A stretch of DNA of 64,000 bases, taken from positions 119,510 to 183,509 of the forward strand of contig PBAL01000086.1 of the NCBI GenBank assembly GCA_002715965.1. The letters run 5' to 3'. Positions 1 to 8,616 of this stretch are shown piece after piece. The notes under the pieces are model-generated. The model had not been told where the DNA came from, searched no databases, and saw nothing but the letters and a program-made list of their open reading frames with translations. The position numbers and the translations under genes are program-made. Within the stretch, counting starts at the first letter, position 1, and each line of letters opens with the position of its first letter. Source of the DNA: Verrucomicrobiales bacterium (GTDB taxonomy: Bacteria > Verrucomicrobiota > Verrucomicrobiia > Limisphaerales > JAYPXF01).

Positions 1-477
1 CGGTTCGTCGATCACAAACACCTCCGGATCGTGCATCAATGCCGACGCGATGGCCACGCGCTGGCGCGTTCCGTGCGACAAGCCCTCGATCGGTTTGCGC
101 AGGAAGGGTTCCAGGTTGAACATCGGAATCAATTCACGCCCGGTGGACTGAATCTTCTCCTCGGGCATCTTGAACATCTGCCCCATGAAGCGGAAGAATT
201 CCCAGGGAGTGAGCTTTTCGTAGAGAAAGGGGAAATCCGGCACGTAAGCCAGCCGGCGACGCACTTCCAATGGCTCCTCCTGAACATCAAACCCAGCGAC
301 GGTCACCTTGCCGGAAGTGGGCTTGATGAGCCCGGTGATCATCTTGATCGTCGTGGTCTTCCCGGCTGCGTTCGGTCCGAGCACGGCAAAGAATTCGCCC
401 TTCGGTATCGACAAGCTCACGTCGTCAACTGCGGTGAGATCTCCGAAATTCTTGGTAAGGTTTTTGAGTTCGATCAT
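1..477 (-). CDS. ABC transporter ATP-binding protein (C-terminus outside window)
   Basis: ATPase subunit of an ABC transporter, probably an ABC-2 type exporter or gliding-type complex. It begins with ATG at 477 and runs off the left edge, so only about 159 residues are visible. Seen: Walker A GPNAAGKTT near residues 34-42, where the usual third glycine is alanine; a signature segment LSHGTRQRVA in place of LSGGQ; and Walker B VFVIDEP at the edge. The gene starts 6 bases after the stop of the membrane-anchored protein upstream (484-1323), so the two form an operon. ABC-2 permeases occur at 15827 and 37092 but are not adjacent, so its true partner probably lies outside the window. Family assignment is firm; the substrate is unknown. 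Confidence 0.93.
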   Translation of the reverse strand, partial: MIELKNLTKNFGDLTAVDDVSLSIPKGEFFAVLGPNAAGKTTTIKMITGLIKPTSGKVTVAGFDVQEEPLEVRRRLAYVPDFPFLYEKLTPWEFFRFMGQMFKMPEEKIQSTGRELIPMFNLEPFLRKPIEGLSHGTRQRVAIASALMHDPEVFVIDEP

Positions 478-483
478 GCGCGG

Positions 484-1323
484 TCAGAGCAACAACAGAC
501 GGGCGTTGCGAATTTCGATCTTGTCCGGAAGTGTGATCCGGAGAATCTCCCCGATCCGGCTCACATAAATGTTCGCGACCCTCTGGTCGGGCAACGTCAC
601 CGACACCCGGTAACAACGAAGACTCGTGTGCCCGATCTTCAATCGGTCGTCAAACGCCTCCACCTTGATGCCCGACTTCATCAGTTGCATCGCATTGAAA
701 TGCGGATTGTCCCCGCTGCCAAAACCCGCCAGCAATCCCCCGGCAAACTGCGCCAACGGCAACGGCCCGATCAACCGCGTCACCACCATCGACGGATCCT
801 TGAGCTCGTCGAAGGTAAAGTTGTGTTCGGTCCGATGATCGTCATTGAGCCAGGACACGCGCAGCGTCTCGTTGGTGGAGTTGGCCACGAACTGCAGCCT
901 GATTGGCTTTTGATGCAGCCCGAGTTCAAAAGTATGCCACTGGTTGTTCGTGGAGAAGTTTGCCGACATGTCAAAGTTCACCGTGCCGTGTCCCTGTCCC
1001 AGCAAGAGATGCCCGCTGCGAATTTCCACGATGTAGTTCGCCGGATTCCGGACCATGCCCTCGGCGAGGTACTCCTTTTCCCGCTCATCTTCGATGTCGT
1101 ATTCCACCGCCTCCGCAGACCAACGCAGACTGCCGCGCCGGCGCTTGTCCTGGAACATGTAGAGAAACGATTCGTCCGGCGAACGCAACATCCGGTTCCA
1201 CACCATCTCGAGAGGGATGGGCGTGCCGATCGTGTCCGTCTGCTTGAAGTCTTTCTGGTAGAGCTTGTAGTTCATCACCACAAAGAAAATCGTGACGATG
1301 GCAAATGGCAGATGACGGATCAT
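484..1323 (-). CDS. Membrane-anchored protein of unknown function, ABC-linked
   Basis: A 279-residue protein I do not recognise as a named family. It starts with a single hydrophobic segment (residues about 4-18), so it is probably tethered to the inner membrane with the rest in the periplasm. The body is mixed, with charged stretches and a beta-rich C-terminal half, and shows no catalytic motif. It is the upstream partner of the ABC ATPase starting at 477, with only 6 bases between, so an accessory role in that exporter is likely. Codon use looks like a genuine gene. The long plus-strand reading frame opposite is a shadow. Confidence 0.75.
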   Translation of the reverse strand: MIRHLPFAIVTIFFVVMNYKLYQKDFKQTDTIGTPIPLEMVWNRMLRSPDESFLYMFQDKRRRGSLRWSAEAVEYDIEDEREKEYLAEGMVRNPANYIVEIRSGHLLLGQGHGTVNFDMSANFSTNNQWHTFELGLHQKPIRLQFVANSTNETLRVSWLNDDHRTEHNFTFDELKDPSMVVTRLIGPLPLAQFAGGLLAGFGSGDNPHFNAMQLMKSGIKVEAFDDRLKIGHTSLRCYRVSVTLPDQRVANIYVSRIGEILRITLPDKIEIRNARLLLL

Positions 1324-1477
1324 TGAAAGTTCAGAGGGGTTTTAAGACCGGGAATGAGCGAGTCAAGCGGGATTCATCTGAAATTGTTGGAACACCGACT
1401 CACGCAGACGCGTTGCTCCATGGAATTGGAGACAATGTGTTCTTGATTGTCGCAGAATCGAAAACTATCTAAACTAC

Positions 1478-2002
1478 ATGGAGAGCGCTAAGGAAGAACA
1501 CGGATACGTGCCCCTCCGGGTCAGTTGGTTTCGCGTGTATCTTTTCAATCTGATACAGACGGACGCGTTCATCTCGATTTTTCTCTACGCTGCGCGGGAC
1601 GAGGGTGTATTCATACGCGGGATACTCGGGGTCGGCTTCATTGGTATCATGCCAATTCTCCAAACGCTTGTAATCCGATTCATCGTCCAGGAGCGCGGAA
1701 CTAGCCCGAAAGGCCTTCACTACATCCGCTCCAAATGCGGCACCAAGGTGGAAGCAATTGTCCCCTGGCCTGAGGTGGAAATGTTCAAGCTCGGTTGGCA
1801 TCGATTCCAACTGACGACGCCCAAATCGAACGATGCTACTCCCGGCAAACTCTGTCTGCTGAATTGGAAGGGGTTCGAAGCGGTCGTGCGAAAAACCGGC
1901 CAGACCTGTTCTGCACAAGCTAAATCGCCTACTTCGAGAGTTCCCGCATTTCCACCAGTTGCTTCCGGAACGCACCCATCCGGGACGTATGTTCGTCCCT
2001 AA
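1478..2002 (+). CDS. Possible small membrane protein, YcxB/PH-like layout
   Basis: A 174-codon frame, ATG at 1478, with no clear Shine-Dalgarno sequence. The first 75 residues hold two hydrophobic stretches (around 21-40 and 45-65). They are followed by a short segment with WPEVEMFKLGWHRFQLTT, which recalls the beta-rich soluble half of YcxB-like proteins. The last 25 codons overlap the 3' end of the sulfatase gene on the other strand and look like non-coding tail. A competing minus-strand frame (1469-1975) is less protein-like. I favour the plus frame, but the call is tentative. Confidence 0.4.
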   Translation: MESAKEEHGYVPLRVSWFRVYLFNLIQTDAFISIFLYAARDEGVFIRGILGVGFIGIMPILQTLVIRFIVQERGTSPKGLHYIRSKCGTKVEAIVPWPEVEMFKLGWHRFQLTTPKSNDATPGKLCLLNWKGFEAVVRKTGQTCSAQAKSPTSRVPAFPPVASGTHPSGTYVRP

Positions 2003-3314
2003 ACGCGAGGTTCACCGTCTCGTGCGGATCGGTCTCCAGATCATACAACTCCTCGAACAGCGGTTTCGAATCCAGATACTGAATGTACTTCCAGCGATGC
2101 GTGCGAATCCCTTCGTTTCGAGGAATGCTCATTCCTTCCCATGGTGGAACAAAATGATGTTCGTAGAAGATCTCCTTCCGCCAATCTTCCGGTGTTCTCC
2201 CTTCCGCTACTGAAACAACACTGCGTCCCTGCATGCGTTCCGGCGCATCAATCCCCGCGTAGTCCAAAATCGTCGGAGCGATATCGATGCTCAACGCAAA
2301 CTCACGATTGCGAATTCCACGGGCAGATTCCGACTGGCGCGGATCGAAAATGATCATCGGGATATGAATGGACGCCTCGTGCGGATACCATTTGCCGGCA
2401 AAGCCATACTCACCGAGATACTGCCCGTGGTCCGACGAGAAGATGATGATCGTATTGTCATCGAAGCCGCGACGCTTCAATTCCTTCACGATACGTCCCA
2501 CTGCGTGGTCCACTCCACTCACCAAACGATAGTAGCCCTTCAACGAAACCTGGTTACGCTCCGGCCCCCAATGTCGCACCGCCCAACGCGAACGATTTTC
2601 GGAGTTCTTCAAAAAGTCTGGCCAACGCGTGAAGAACTCCTGGTTGGCAGTTAACGGACTGGGAATCGTGATGTCGGAGTAGAGATCCGCAATGTGCGGA
2701 GCAGGATCAAACGGGAACTGATCTGACTTCACGCTCGCGCTGTCCTGCACATGAGGTGCCTTGAAACTGATCGACAAGTGAAACGGCTGATCTCTCCTAC
2801 AACCCTTCAGAAAATCGATCGCCTGATCGCACATGATACTGGTGAGATGCCGTGTCTTCCCGTCCTTCTGCATGATGAAGCGCCCCTGCCCCGCAAAGCC
2901 GCGACTGAAATCAAACACGTCCTTTCCCGGTGGTTTGCCGACGCCGTACTTGCCAATGAAACCCGTGCGATATCCCGACTTCTTCAGCAATGCCGGATAC
3001 GTGTGGCTCATCTGGTCGGGTGAAAGCTCCTTGTTGAATTCCAACATCCCATGCCGTGAAACGTATTGCCCGGTCAGGATGCTCGCCCGATTCGGCGCAC
3101 AAATGGACGTGGTGACGTAAGCCCGATCAAAGTTTACTCCTCGCTCGGCCAATGCGTCGATGTTCGGGGTGTGGATGATCGAATTGCCGTTGCAGCCCAA
3201 GGTGTCGTATCGCTGATCGTCCGTGAGAAGGAAGATGATATTCGGCCGATCCGCTTTGACACCAACGCCACTGAGCAAGAGCCCGATGGTGATCAACTGA
3301 ATGAAACGTTGCAT
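1929..3314 (-). CDS. Type I sulfatase, secreted
   Basis: Arylsulfatase-type enzyme that hydrolyses sulfate esters, expected in the periplasm or outside the cell. It has a signal peptide (residues 1-21), a metal-binding DD at 32-33, and the formylglycine signature CAPNRASILTG with the cysteine at residue 72. That cysteine must be converted to formylglycine by a sulfatase-maturing enzyme not in this window. A second metal-site motif, SSDHGQ, lies near residue 295. At 461 residues it has the usual family length and seems complete; the stop is TAG. Divergent from the M23 peptidase gene with about 200 bases between. The substrate is probably a sulfated polysaccharide, by analogy with abundant PVC sulfatases. 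Confidence 0.95.
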   Translation of the reverse strand: MQRFIQLITIGLLLSGVGVKADRPNIIFLLTDDQRYDTLGCNGNSIIHTPNIDALAERGVNFDRAYVTTSICAPNRASILTGQYVSRHGMLEFNKELSPDQMSHTYPALLKKSGYRTGFIGKYGVGKPPGKDVFDFSRGFAGQGRFIMQKDGKTRHLTSIMCDQAIDFLKGCRRDQPFHLSISFKAPHVQDSASVKSDQFPFDPAPHIADLYSDITIPSPLTANQEFFTRWPDFLKNSENRSRWAVRHWGPERNQVSLKGYYRLVSGVDHAVGRIVKELKRRGFDDNTIIIFSSDHGQYLGEYGFAGKWYPHEASIHIPMIIFDPRQSESARGIRNREFALSIDIAPTILDYAGIDAPERMQGRSVVSVAEGRTPEDWRKEIFYEHHFVPPWEGMSIPRNEGIRTHRWKYIQYLDSKPLFEELYDLETDPHETVNLAFRDEHTSRMGAFRKQLVEMRELSK

Positions 3315-3519
3315 CCCCTAATTTGCCGGATGAACCCCAGCTCTGTCACACCGATTCCCGAAACTCATTCCGCTTAGCTCACCACAGTCTCAGCACACAA
3401 ATATGTCACATATGTTACACGTTCATGCACCAATGATTCAGCAGCAGCTCGGCCCGGCAGGCCACGGACATCCACATCGACAGGTTGATCGAAAAGCAAG
3501 CCACGCCTAGTCTCCCGCC

Positions 3520-4965
3520 ATGAGATCCCGATTCGCGTCGCTCTTTTCCATGCTCTTCACCATACAGGCCTTTGCTCTGAACCCGTTGTTCACCACGGTG
3601 GATTTGAATATTGGTGAGACCACCAAGGCAATATTGCCCGACGGAGACGAGGTGCAAATCCGGTTGATCGAAGTGAAGGAACATCGCGGCAAGGTCTGGG
3701 GCGAGGTCTATCGTTCGGAGATAACGCTGGCGGTTAATGGCGAACGCAAGACGATTGAATCCGCCCTTTATCATCTTCCGACGAAAATCGGTGGCGTTCA
3801 GATCGACTGCCCGATCACCGGCGGCTTGAAGAACAACAGCCACATCAATCACTGGCAGCTTGATAAGGACGCCCGGCTGCGAATCTGGCCCGGCGAGTCT
3901 CCGTGGATCCGACCGAAAACGTTCCGCTACCCGGTAAAACAGAAATGGTTTGCCAACCAAACGTCGTTCTCCAACGAACCGGTCGCACCACGTCCGCGAA
4001 GGCAGCTGTATTACCACGCAGGTCTGGACATCGGCGGAACCGAAGCGCGCACTGAGGTGATTGCCTCAACGGATGCACTGGTAGTTTCACTGGGAACCAA
4101 AATACTGGAGGGACACGAGAAGGATACTCCGATCAACAAACGCTACGATGTGATTTATCTCATGGATCCGCGTGGCTGGTATTACCGCTACAGCCATCTG
4201 CATTCCTTCGATCCCAGGATCAAGCTCGGCGACCGCATCAAGATGGGAACGCGGCTGGGCCTGGTGGGCAAGGAAGGTGGAAGCGGGGGATGGACGCATC
4301 TGCATTTCGAGATCAAGGCCCGCCAACCATCCGGCCGTTGGGGAACTCAGGAAGGATACGCGTTTCTCTGGCAATCCTATCTGAAGGAACATAAGCCCAA
4401 GATCCTTGCGGTCGCACGCCCCAGTTATGTGGCCTTCACCGATCAAACCGTCACCTTTGACGGTTCAAAATCCTGGAGTGCAGCCGGATCGATCAAGAAG
4501 TTTGCATGGACACATCCGGATGGCACGAAATCCGTCGGCGCCAGGACCAGTATCAGCTACGACAAGCCCGGCACCTACTTCTCCACGCTCAAGATCACGG
4601 ATGCACAAGGCCGGGTGCACTACGACTTTGCCCGCACGAAGATCTACTCGCGCAAGAACATCGAGAAACAACCGCCTCGTCTTCACATCACCTATCACCC
4701 GACTTTCAATCTCAAGCCGGGTACGGAAATCACTTTTACCGGCCGGGCGTTCTACCACACACACGGCAACGAAACATGGGACTTCGGTGATGGAAGCCCG
4801 AAAGTCACGACGAAGTCAGATGGCAACGTAAAGCAATTGGCCAAGGACGGATACGCCATTGTGAAGCATCGCTATGAGAAACCCGGACAATACATCGTCC
4901 ACGTGACGAGGGAGAATGAATTGGGGCATCCGTCGGAAGACCGGCTCCTCGTTCACATCGAATGA
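3520..4965 (+). CDS. Secreted M23 family metallopeptidase with PKD-like domains
   Basis: Zinc endopeptidase of the LytM/M23 class, which usually cuts peptidoglycan cross-bridges. Order of parts: signal peptide (1-19), a beta-rich N-terminal region (about 25-125), the M23 domain (about 160-290), then two Ig/PKD-like beta domains (about 300-370 and 385-481), the second carrying WDFGDGSP. Zinc and catalytic residues are visible: H166 and D170 in HAGLDIGG, the histidines of YSHLH at 226-228, and the HLH motif at 260-262. The C-terminal PKD domains suggest binding to a surface polymer. It converges on the amidase gene with 4 bases between stops. Confidence 0.9.
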   Translation: MRSRFASLFSMLFTIQAFALNPLFTTVDLNIGETTKAILPDGDEVQIRLIEVKEHRGKVWGEVYRSEITLAVNGERKTIESALYHLPTKIGGVQIDCPITGGLKNNSHINHWQLDKDARLRIWPGESPWIRPKTFRYPVKQKWFANQTSFSNEPVAPRPRRQLYYHAGLDIGGTEARTEVIASTDALVVSLGTKILEGHEKDTPINKRYDVIYLMDPRGWYYRYSHLHSFDPRIKLGDRIKMGTRLGLVGKEGGSGGWTHLHFEIKARQPSGRWGTQEGYAFLWQSYLKEHKPKILAVARPSYVAFTDQTVTFDGSKSWSAAGSIKKFAWTHPDGTKSVGARTSISYDKPGTYFSTLKITDAQGRVHYDFARTKIYSRKNIEKQPPRLHITYHPTFNLKPGTEITFTGRAFYHTHGNETWDFGDGSPKVTTKSDGNVKQLAKDGYAIVKHRYEKPGQYIVHVTRENELGHPSEDRLLVHIE

Positions 4966-4969
4966 CCGA

Positions 4970-5860
4970 TCAGTCCGACATCCGCTTCGTCAGATCCCCA
5001 TACGAATCTATCCGCCGGTCGCGAAAGAACGGCCAGATCGTTCGCGTCTCATCGATCGCGTCCAGATCCAACTTCGAGATAAGAACCTGTTCACGATTAC
5101 GCGACGCACGTGCGAGCACTTCCCCGGACGTCCCGGCTACAAAACTGTTTCCCCAGAACTCGATGCCATCACCACCCACTCGTTTCTCGTGCCCCACACG
5201 ATTCACTGAAGCGACGTAACAACCATTGGCAATCGCATGGGAGCGTTGAATCGTTTCCCACGACTCCAACTGCATTTCACCGAACTCCTCCTTCTCTTCC
5301 TGCAACCAACCGATGGCCGTTGGATACAGCAGAATCTGCGCGCCCTGCATCGCTGTCAGCCGCGCGGCTTCGGGGAACCACTGGTCCCAACACACGAGCA
5401 CGCCAATTCTAGCATAACGCGTATCCCATGCCTTGAACCCGGTATCGCCCGGCGTGAAGTAAAATTTCTCCTGAAACGACGGATCATCCGGAATGTGCAT
5501 CTTGCGATAATGCCCGAGCAGTTTCCCATCCGCATCAATGACCACCGCGCTGTTGTGATAGACGCCGGCCGCTCGTTGCTCGAACAACGAGGCCACGATC
5601 ACCACCTTCAACTTCTTCGCAACGGATTGCAGCCGCTTCGTGGTCGGACCGGGAATCTTTTCCGCCAGCTTGAAATTCTCATGATCCTCGGTCTGGCAGA
5701 AGTATCGCGATCGGAAGAGTTCCTGTGTGCAGATGATCTGGGCGCCCTTCCCCGCGGCTTGTTCGATGCGGTGGATCGTCTTGTCCAGATTGTCCTTCGG
5801 CACAACCGGGCAACGGGTCTGGATCAGACCGAGGGTGACACTGGATTTGCCGCGCTTCAT
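4970..5860 (-). CDS. aguB: N-carbamoylputrescine amidase-like nitrilase
   Basis: Carbon-nitrogen hydrolase of the nitrilase superfamily that would convert N-carbamoylputrescine to putrescine, CO2 and ammonia in the agmatine route. The catalytic triad is complete: E47 in TQELF, K120 in YRKMHIPDD, and C157 in VCWDQWFPE. The motif YRKMHIPDDPSFQEKFYF is characteristic of AguB. Length (296 residues) fits. The companion agmatine deiminase (aguA) is not in the window. The gene follows the Ser/Thr kinase with an 11-base gap and is probably cotranscribed with it, an odd pairing. A related amidase with a different carbamoyl substrate cannot be excluded. Confidence 0.88.
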   Translation of the reverse strand: MKRGKSSVTLGLIQTRCPVVPKDNLDKTIHRIEQAAGKGAQIICTQELFRSRYFCQTEDHENFKLAEKIPGPTTKRLQSVAKKLKVVIVASLFEQRAAGVYHNSAVVIDADGKLLGHYRKMHIPDDPSFQEKFYFTPGDTGFKAWDTRYARIGVLVCWDQWFPEAARLTAMQGAQILLYPTAIGWLQEEKEEFGEMQLESWETIQRSHAIANGCYVASVNRVGHEKRVGGDGIEFWGNSFVAGTSGEVLARASRNREQVLISKLDLDAIDETRTIWPFFRDRRIDSYGDLTKRMSD

Positions 5861-5871
5861 GCAGCGGAGGA

Positions 5872-6882
5872 TCAGAACTTGGGCGAGCGAACCGGACGGT
5901 TGAGATTCACCGTATGTCCGCGCTTTTGCGGCACCTGCTGGTGGTCCACCTGACCGAACAACTGACGGATGAAACGGCCCATCGTCTCATTCGTGGGACC
6001 GTAACCGGCGTGGTAGATGTAATGCTCCAGATCATGAAGCAATTCGTCGGCGTTTGGATAGCGCTCATCCGGATCGCGCTTTAAGGCCTTGTTCAGAAGC
6101 TTGTTCAACGGTTCGTCGATGCGATCATCAAGTTCCGTGAAATTTGGAATCTCAAGGTTCATGATGCGATCGCGCGACTCCTTCATCGAGGCGCCATGGA
6201 ACAGATTGTAACCAAGGAGCAACTGCGCGAGCACGATGCCGAGCGAGAAAATATCGGAACGCTTGTCGGTGATCTGAAAGTCACATTGCTCCGGGCTCAT
6301 GTAATCCACCTTGCCGGCAACCACTTCCCCCTCCTGGTCCTGCAGAAGACCGCGTGCCTTCGCGATACCGAAATCAGTGACCTTCACGTCGCCCTCAAAG
6401 GCGATCATGACGTTCTTCAGGTTCACGTCTCGATGAACGATGCCCAATGCACGGCCGGTTGCGTCCCTCTTCGCGTGCGCGTAAGCCAGCCCGCGCGCGA
6501 TACGTGAGGCGATGAACACCGCGAGCTCTTTGGGCAACTGCCTGTTCTGTTCCTGAAGCCGGGTCACGAACTGTTCGAGGTTTGCCCCGTTGATCAGCTC
6601 CATGCAGATGAAATATTCCCCACGCTCGGTTTTGCCGAGATGATAGGTCTGCACGATGTTGGTGTGGATCAGGTCAGCAACAAGCTTGGCCTCGCCGATG
6701 AAGTTTTCGATGAAGAGTTTCTGATTCGCGAAGCTCTGACGGATGACCTTGATGGCAACCCGCTTTACAAACTCATTTGCCCCGTGCTGCTCGGCGTCGT
6801 AGACAATGCCCATCCCGCCTTCAAAGATCGAGCGGACAATCTTGTAACGGACCGGACATTCGATGCTTTCGAGTGTGACCAC
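5872..6882 (-). CDS. Hanks-type serine/threonine protein kinase
   Basis: Cytoplasmic protein kinase of 336 residues. All core elements are present: glycine-rich loop FEGGMGIVY (20-28), K45 in VAIKVI, E64, catalytic HRDVNLKN with D152 and N157, DFG at 170-172, and SPEQ at 196-199. The HRDxN form in place of HRDxK is a departure from the classic bacterial HRDVKPEN loop. There is no transmembrane segment or PASTA sensor; after the kinase fold only about 45 residues remain. It is followed by the amidase gene. A perfect inverted repeat lies immediately upstream (6894-6958), which may control it or the divergent HU gene. Confidence 0.93.
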   Translation of the reverse strand: MVTLESIECPVRYKIVRSIFEGGMGIVYDAEQHGANEFVKRVAIKVIRQSFANQKLFIENFIGEAKLVADLIHTNIVQTYHLGKTERGEYFICMELINGANLEQFVTRLQEQNRQLPKELAVFIASRIARGLAYAHAKRDATGRALGIVHRDVNLKNVMIAFEGDVKVTDFGIAKARGLLQDQEGEVVAGKVDYMSPEQCDFQITDKRSDIFSLGIVLAQLLLGYNLFHGASMKESRDRIMNLEIPNFTELDDRIDEPLNKLLNKALKRDPDERYPNADELLHDLEHYIYHAGYGPTNETMGRFIRQLFGQVDHQQVPQKRGHTVNLNRPVRSPKF

Positions 6883-6893
6883 ATGGTCATGGT

Positions 6894-6958
6894 GGTTAAA
6901 AGGCGCAATCAGTCAAGCAGTTGTCGGCGTCAGAGGTTTTCTTACGGGCCTTTTAACC
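6894..6958. repeat. Perfect 11-bp inverted repeat between kinase and HU genes
   Basis: GGTTAAAAGGC at 6894-6904 is exactly reverse-complemented as GCCTTTTAACC at 6948-6958, with a 43-base spacer. The first arm begins 12 bases upstream of the kinase start codon on the minus strand; the second lies 23 bases upstream of the predicted -35 box of the HU promoter. The arrangement fits a two-site operator, but no regulator is identified. Confidence 0.5.
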
Positions 6959-6980
6959 CTGTAAAAACTAAGGATTCTGC

Positions 6981-7009
6981 TTGCGCACCTCTCGGCTCGG
7001 CGCTTTAAT
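6981..7009 (+). promoter_or_regulatory. Predicted sigma-70 promoter of the HU-like gene
   Basis: TTGCGC (6981-6986) and TTTAAT (7004-7009) are separated by exactly 17 bases, matching 4 of 6 and 5 of 6 consensus positions. It lies about 60 bases upstream of the ATG at 7071, which has a GAGAG Shine-Dalgarno-like sequence just before it. Confidence 0.45.
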
Positions 7010-7070
7010 CACCGCAGGTCGAAAGACACAAAACCTGAACATAACCACACAAACATACTGAGAGATACCT

Positions 7071-7370
7071 ATGGCTGCCGCTGCAAAACCACTGACAAAA
7101 TCCCAACTCATCGCCACCCTCGCGGAAGAGTCTGGGCTGCAGAAGAAAGACGTTGCCGGTCTGCTCGAGAACCTCGCCACCCTCGCATACCAGAATGCGA
7201 AGCTTGGCTTCACGATTCCCGGGCTCGGCAAACTTGAACTGAAGCAACGCAAAGCTCGCATGGGCCGCAACCCCGCAACCGGTGAATCTATCCAGATTCC
7301 CGCGAAGAAGGTTGTGAAGTTCCGCGTCGCCAAAGCGTGCAAGGACGCGATCATTCCTCCGACGAAGTAA
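7071..7370 (+). CDS. HU/IHF family DNA-binding protein
   Basis: Small histone-like protein of 99 residues that bends DNA. It shows the HU pattern: an N-terminal helical pair (SQLIATLAEESGLQKKDV), the beta saddle beginning TIPGLGKLEL, and the DNA-contacting arm with GRNPATGES around residues 64-72, followed by IPAKKVVKFRVAKACKDAI. The arm proline is present. It is a single-gene unit with its own promoter (6981-7009) and terminator (7385-7416). A short alanine/lysine extension precedes the first helix. I cannot say whether it is the main HU or one of several paralogues. Confidence 0.95.
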   Translation: MAAAAKPLTKSQLIATLAEESGLQKKDVAGLLENLATLAYQNAKLGFTIPGLGKLELKQRKARMGRNPATGESIQIPAKKVVKFRVAKACKDAIIPPTK

Positions 7371-7384
7371 TCAAATCCTTTCGA

Positions 7385-7416
7385 AAAGGGCGCTCCACGC
7401 GGGGCGCCCTTTTTTT
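7385..7416 (+). terminator. Rho-independent terminator after the HU-like gene
   Basis: A 9-bp stem (AAAGGGCGC, 7385-7393, paired with GCGCCCTTT, 7404-7412) with a 10-base loop, running into T residues to 7416. It begins 15 bases after the HU stop codon and ends 6 bases before the next start. Confidence 0.9.
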
Positions 7417-7421
7417 GTGCA

Positions 7422-8387
7422 ATGAAGATCGGAATCGTTGGTTGCGGCGCGTTGGGCTGTTACTACGGCGCCATGCTCGGGCGCGATGGACACGACGTGC
7501 ATTTCCTCCTGCGATCCGATTTCGATGTGGTCAAACGCCGGGGAGTCAGCATCAAAAGCCCAAATGGCGATTTCAATTTCCGTCCAATACCCGCCCGAAT
7601 TCCCGAGCAAATCGGCCCCTGCGAGTTGGTGCTCATCGGGCTGAAGACCACTGCCAACGATCGCTTTGCAGAACTGATCCCGCCACTCGTTGATTCCAAG
7701 ACCGCGGTCATGACCCTGCAGAACGGCCTCGGCAACGAGGATGCCTTGGCAAATCTGTTCCCCCGCGAACAGATCCTCGGTGGTCTCTGCTTCGTCTGCC
7801 TGAACCGCACCAAACCGGGACAGGTTCAACACATCGCCCATGGCAAAATCGTGATGGGCGAATTTGCCGGCTGGCCCGAACCCCGCACACACGGCATCTG
7901 CACCGCGATAAAACACGCCGGCGTACCCTGCATCGTCACCGCCAAACTGGAGCGTGCGCATTGGGAAAAACTAATCTGGAACATCCCCTTCAACGGACTG
8001 GGCGTTGCCGGCGCAGCCGGATTCGAAGCCTGCATCAGTGGTGAAGTTACCGACGCGAACTCTGTCAGCGAACCCGTTGCCACGGACGTTTTGCTCGCCA
8101 GTGAAAAGTGGGAGAGCCTCGTGCGCGAACTCATGAATGAAGTCATCGCTACGGGTCAAGCCAACGGATTCGAAATCGATCCAAAGCTCGCCGAGAAGAA
8201 CATCGAAGCCACGCGAGTGATGGGAGCCTATCGCGCATCGACATTGATTGATTTCGAACGAGGACTTCCGCTTGAGCTGGACGCACTGTTCCTCGAACCC
8301 CTCAAACGCGCGAAGCAAGTGGGCGTGGACACACCGCGATTGGAATCTCTGTGCGAGGTGCTGCAAAAATTGGATCCCAAGTCATGA
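7422..8387 (+). CDS. Ketopantoate reductase-like (2-dehydropantoate 2-reductase)
   Basis: NADPH-dependent reductase of the PanE/ApbA family, which makes pantoate from 2-dehydropantoate in coenzyme A synthesis. The Rossmann motif is GCGALG (7-12) after IGIV. The segment LQNGLGNED (about 107-115) and the later EKLIWNIPFNGLG helix match the family. Length (321 residues) is typical. The start follows the HU terminator directly, so the promoter must overlap the terminator, or expression depends on read-through. Several paralogues of this family reduce other substrates, so the gene symbol is withheld. Confidence 0.88.
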   Translation: MKIGIVGCGALGCYYGAMLGRDGHDVHFLLRSDFDVVKRRGVSIKSPNGDFNFRPIPARIPEQIGPCELVLIGLKTTANDRFAELIPPLVDSKTAVMTLQNGLGNEDALANLFPREQILGGLCFVCLNRTKPGQVQHIAHGKIVMGEFAGWPEPRTHGICTAIKHAGVPCIVTAKLERAHWEKLIWNIPFNGLGVAGAAGFEACISGEVTDANSVSEPVATDVLLASEKWESLVRELMNEVIATGQANGFEIDPKLAEKNIEATRVMGAYRASTLIDFERGLPLELDALFLEPLKRAKQVGVDTPRLESLCEVLQKLDPKS

Positions 8388-8473
8388 AACTTCCTCCCGG
8401 TCGTGGACCGGTCACCTGACCGCTTCACAACAAGGGACAGGCCTCTTGACAGAACCGGTTCTTCGGGAACGGC

Positions 8474-8608
8474 TGGTGGGGCGAGGCTCCCGCCGAGCCG
8501 CTTGGTCTATTGGTTCACTTCCAGCCGTTTTGATTGGCGCAAAGTCGGTGGTAGTTCCATTCCGGGCACGCATAGCCACGCACGGCTCAGCAGGAGCTTC
8601 GCCCCACC
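8474..8608. repeat. Imperfect 26-bp inverted repeat, REP/MITE-like
   Basis: In the 229-base gene-free stretch 8388-8616, the arm at 8474-8499 begins GGTGGGGCGAGGCTCC and is matched, reverse-complemented, by 8583-8608 at 22 of 26 positions, with an 83-base spacer. Each arm contains its own small GGCTC/GAGCC palindrome. It sits between convergent genes, so it could serve as a two-way terminator or be a dispersed repeat. Confidence 0.6.
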
Positions 8609-8616
8609 ATTATGCC

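Noticed and set aside
31..1326. A 431-codon plus-strand frame
   Set aside because: Antisense to the ABC ATPase and its partner; His/Arg/Val-rich with no recognisable motif, while the minus strand shows Walker motifs.
1469..1975. A minus-strand frame of 168 codons overlapping the sulfatase end
   Set aside because: Less protein-like than the plus frame on the same DNA, which has hydrophobic helices and a beta-rich segment; it also overlaps the end of the sulfatase gene on the same strand.
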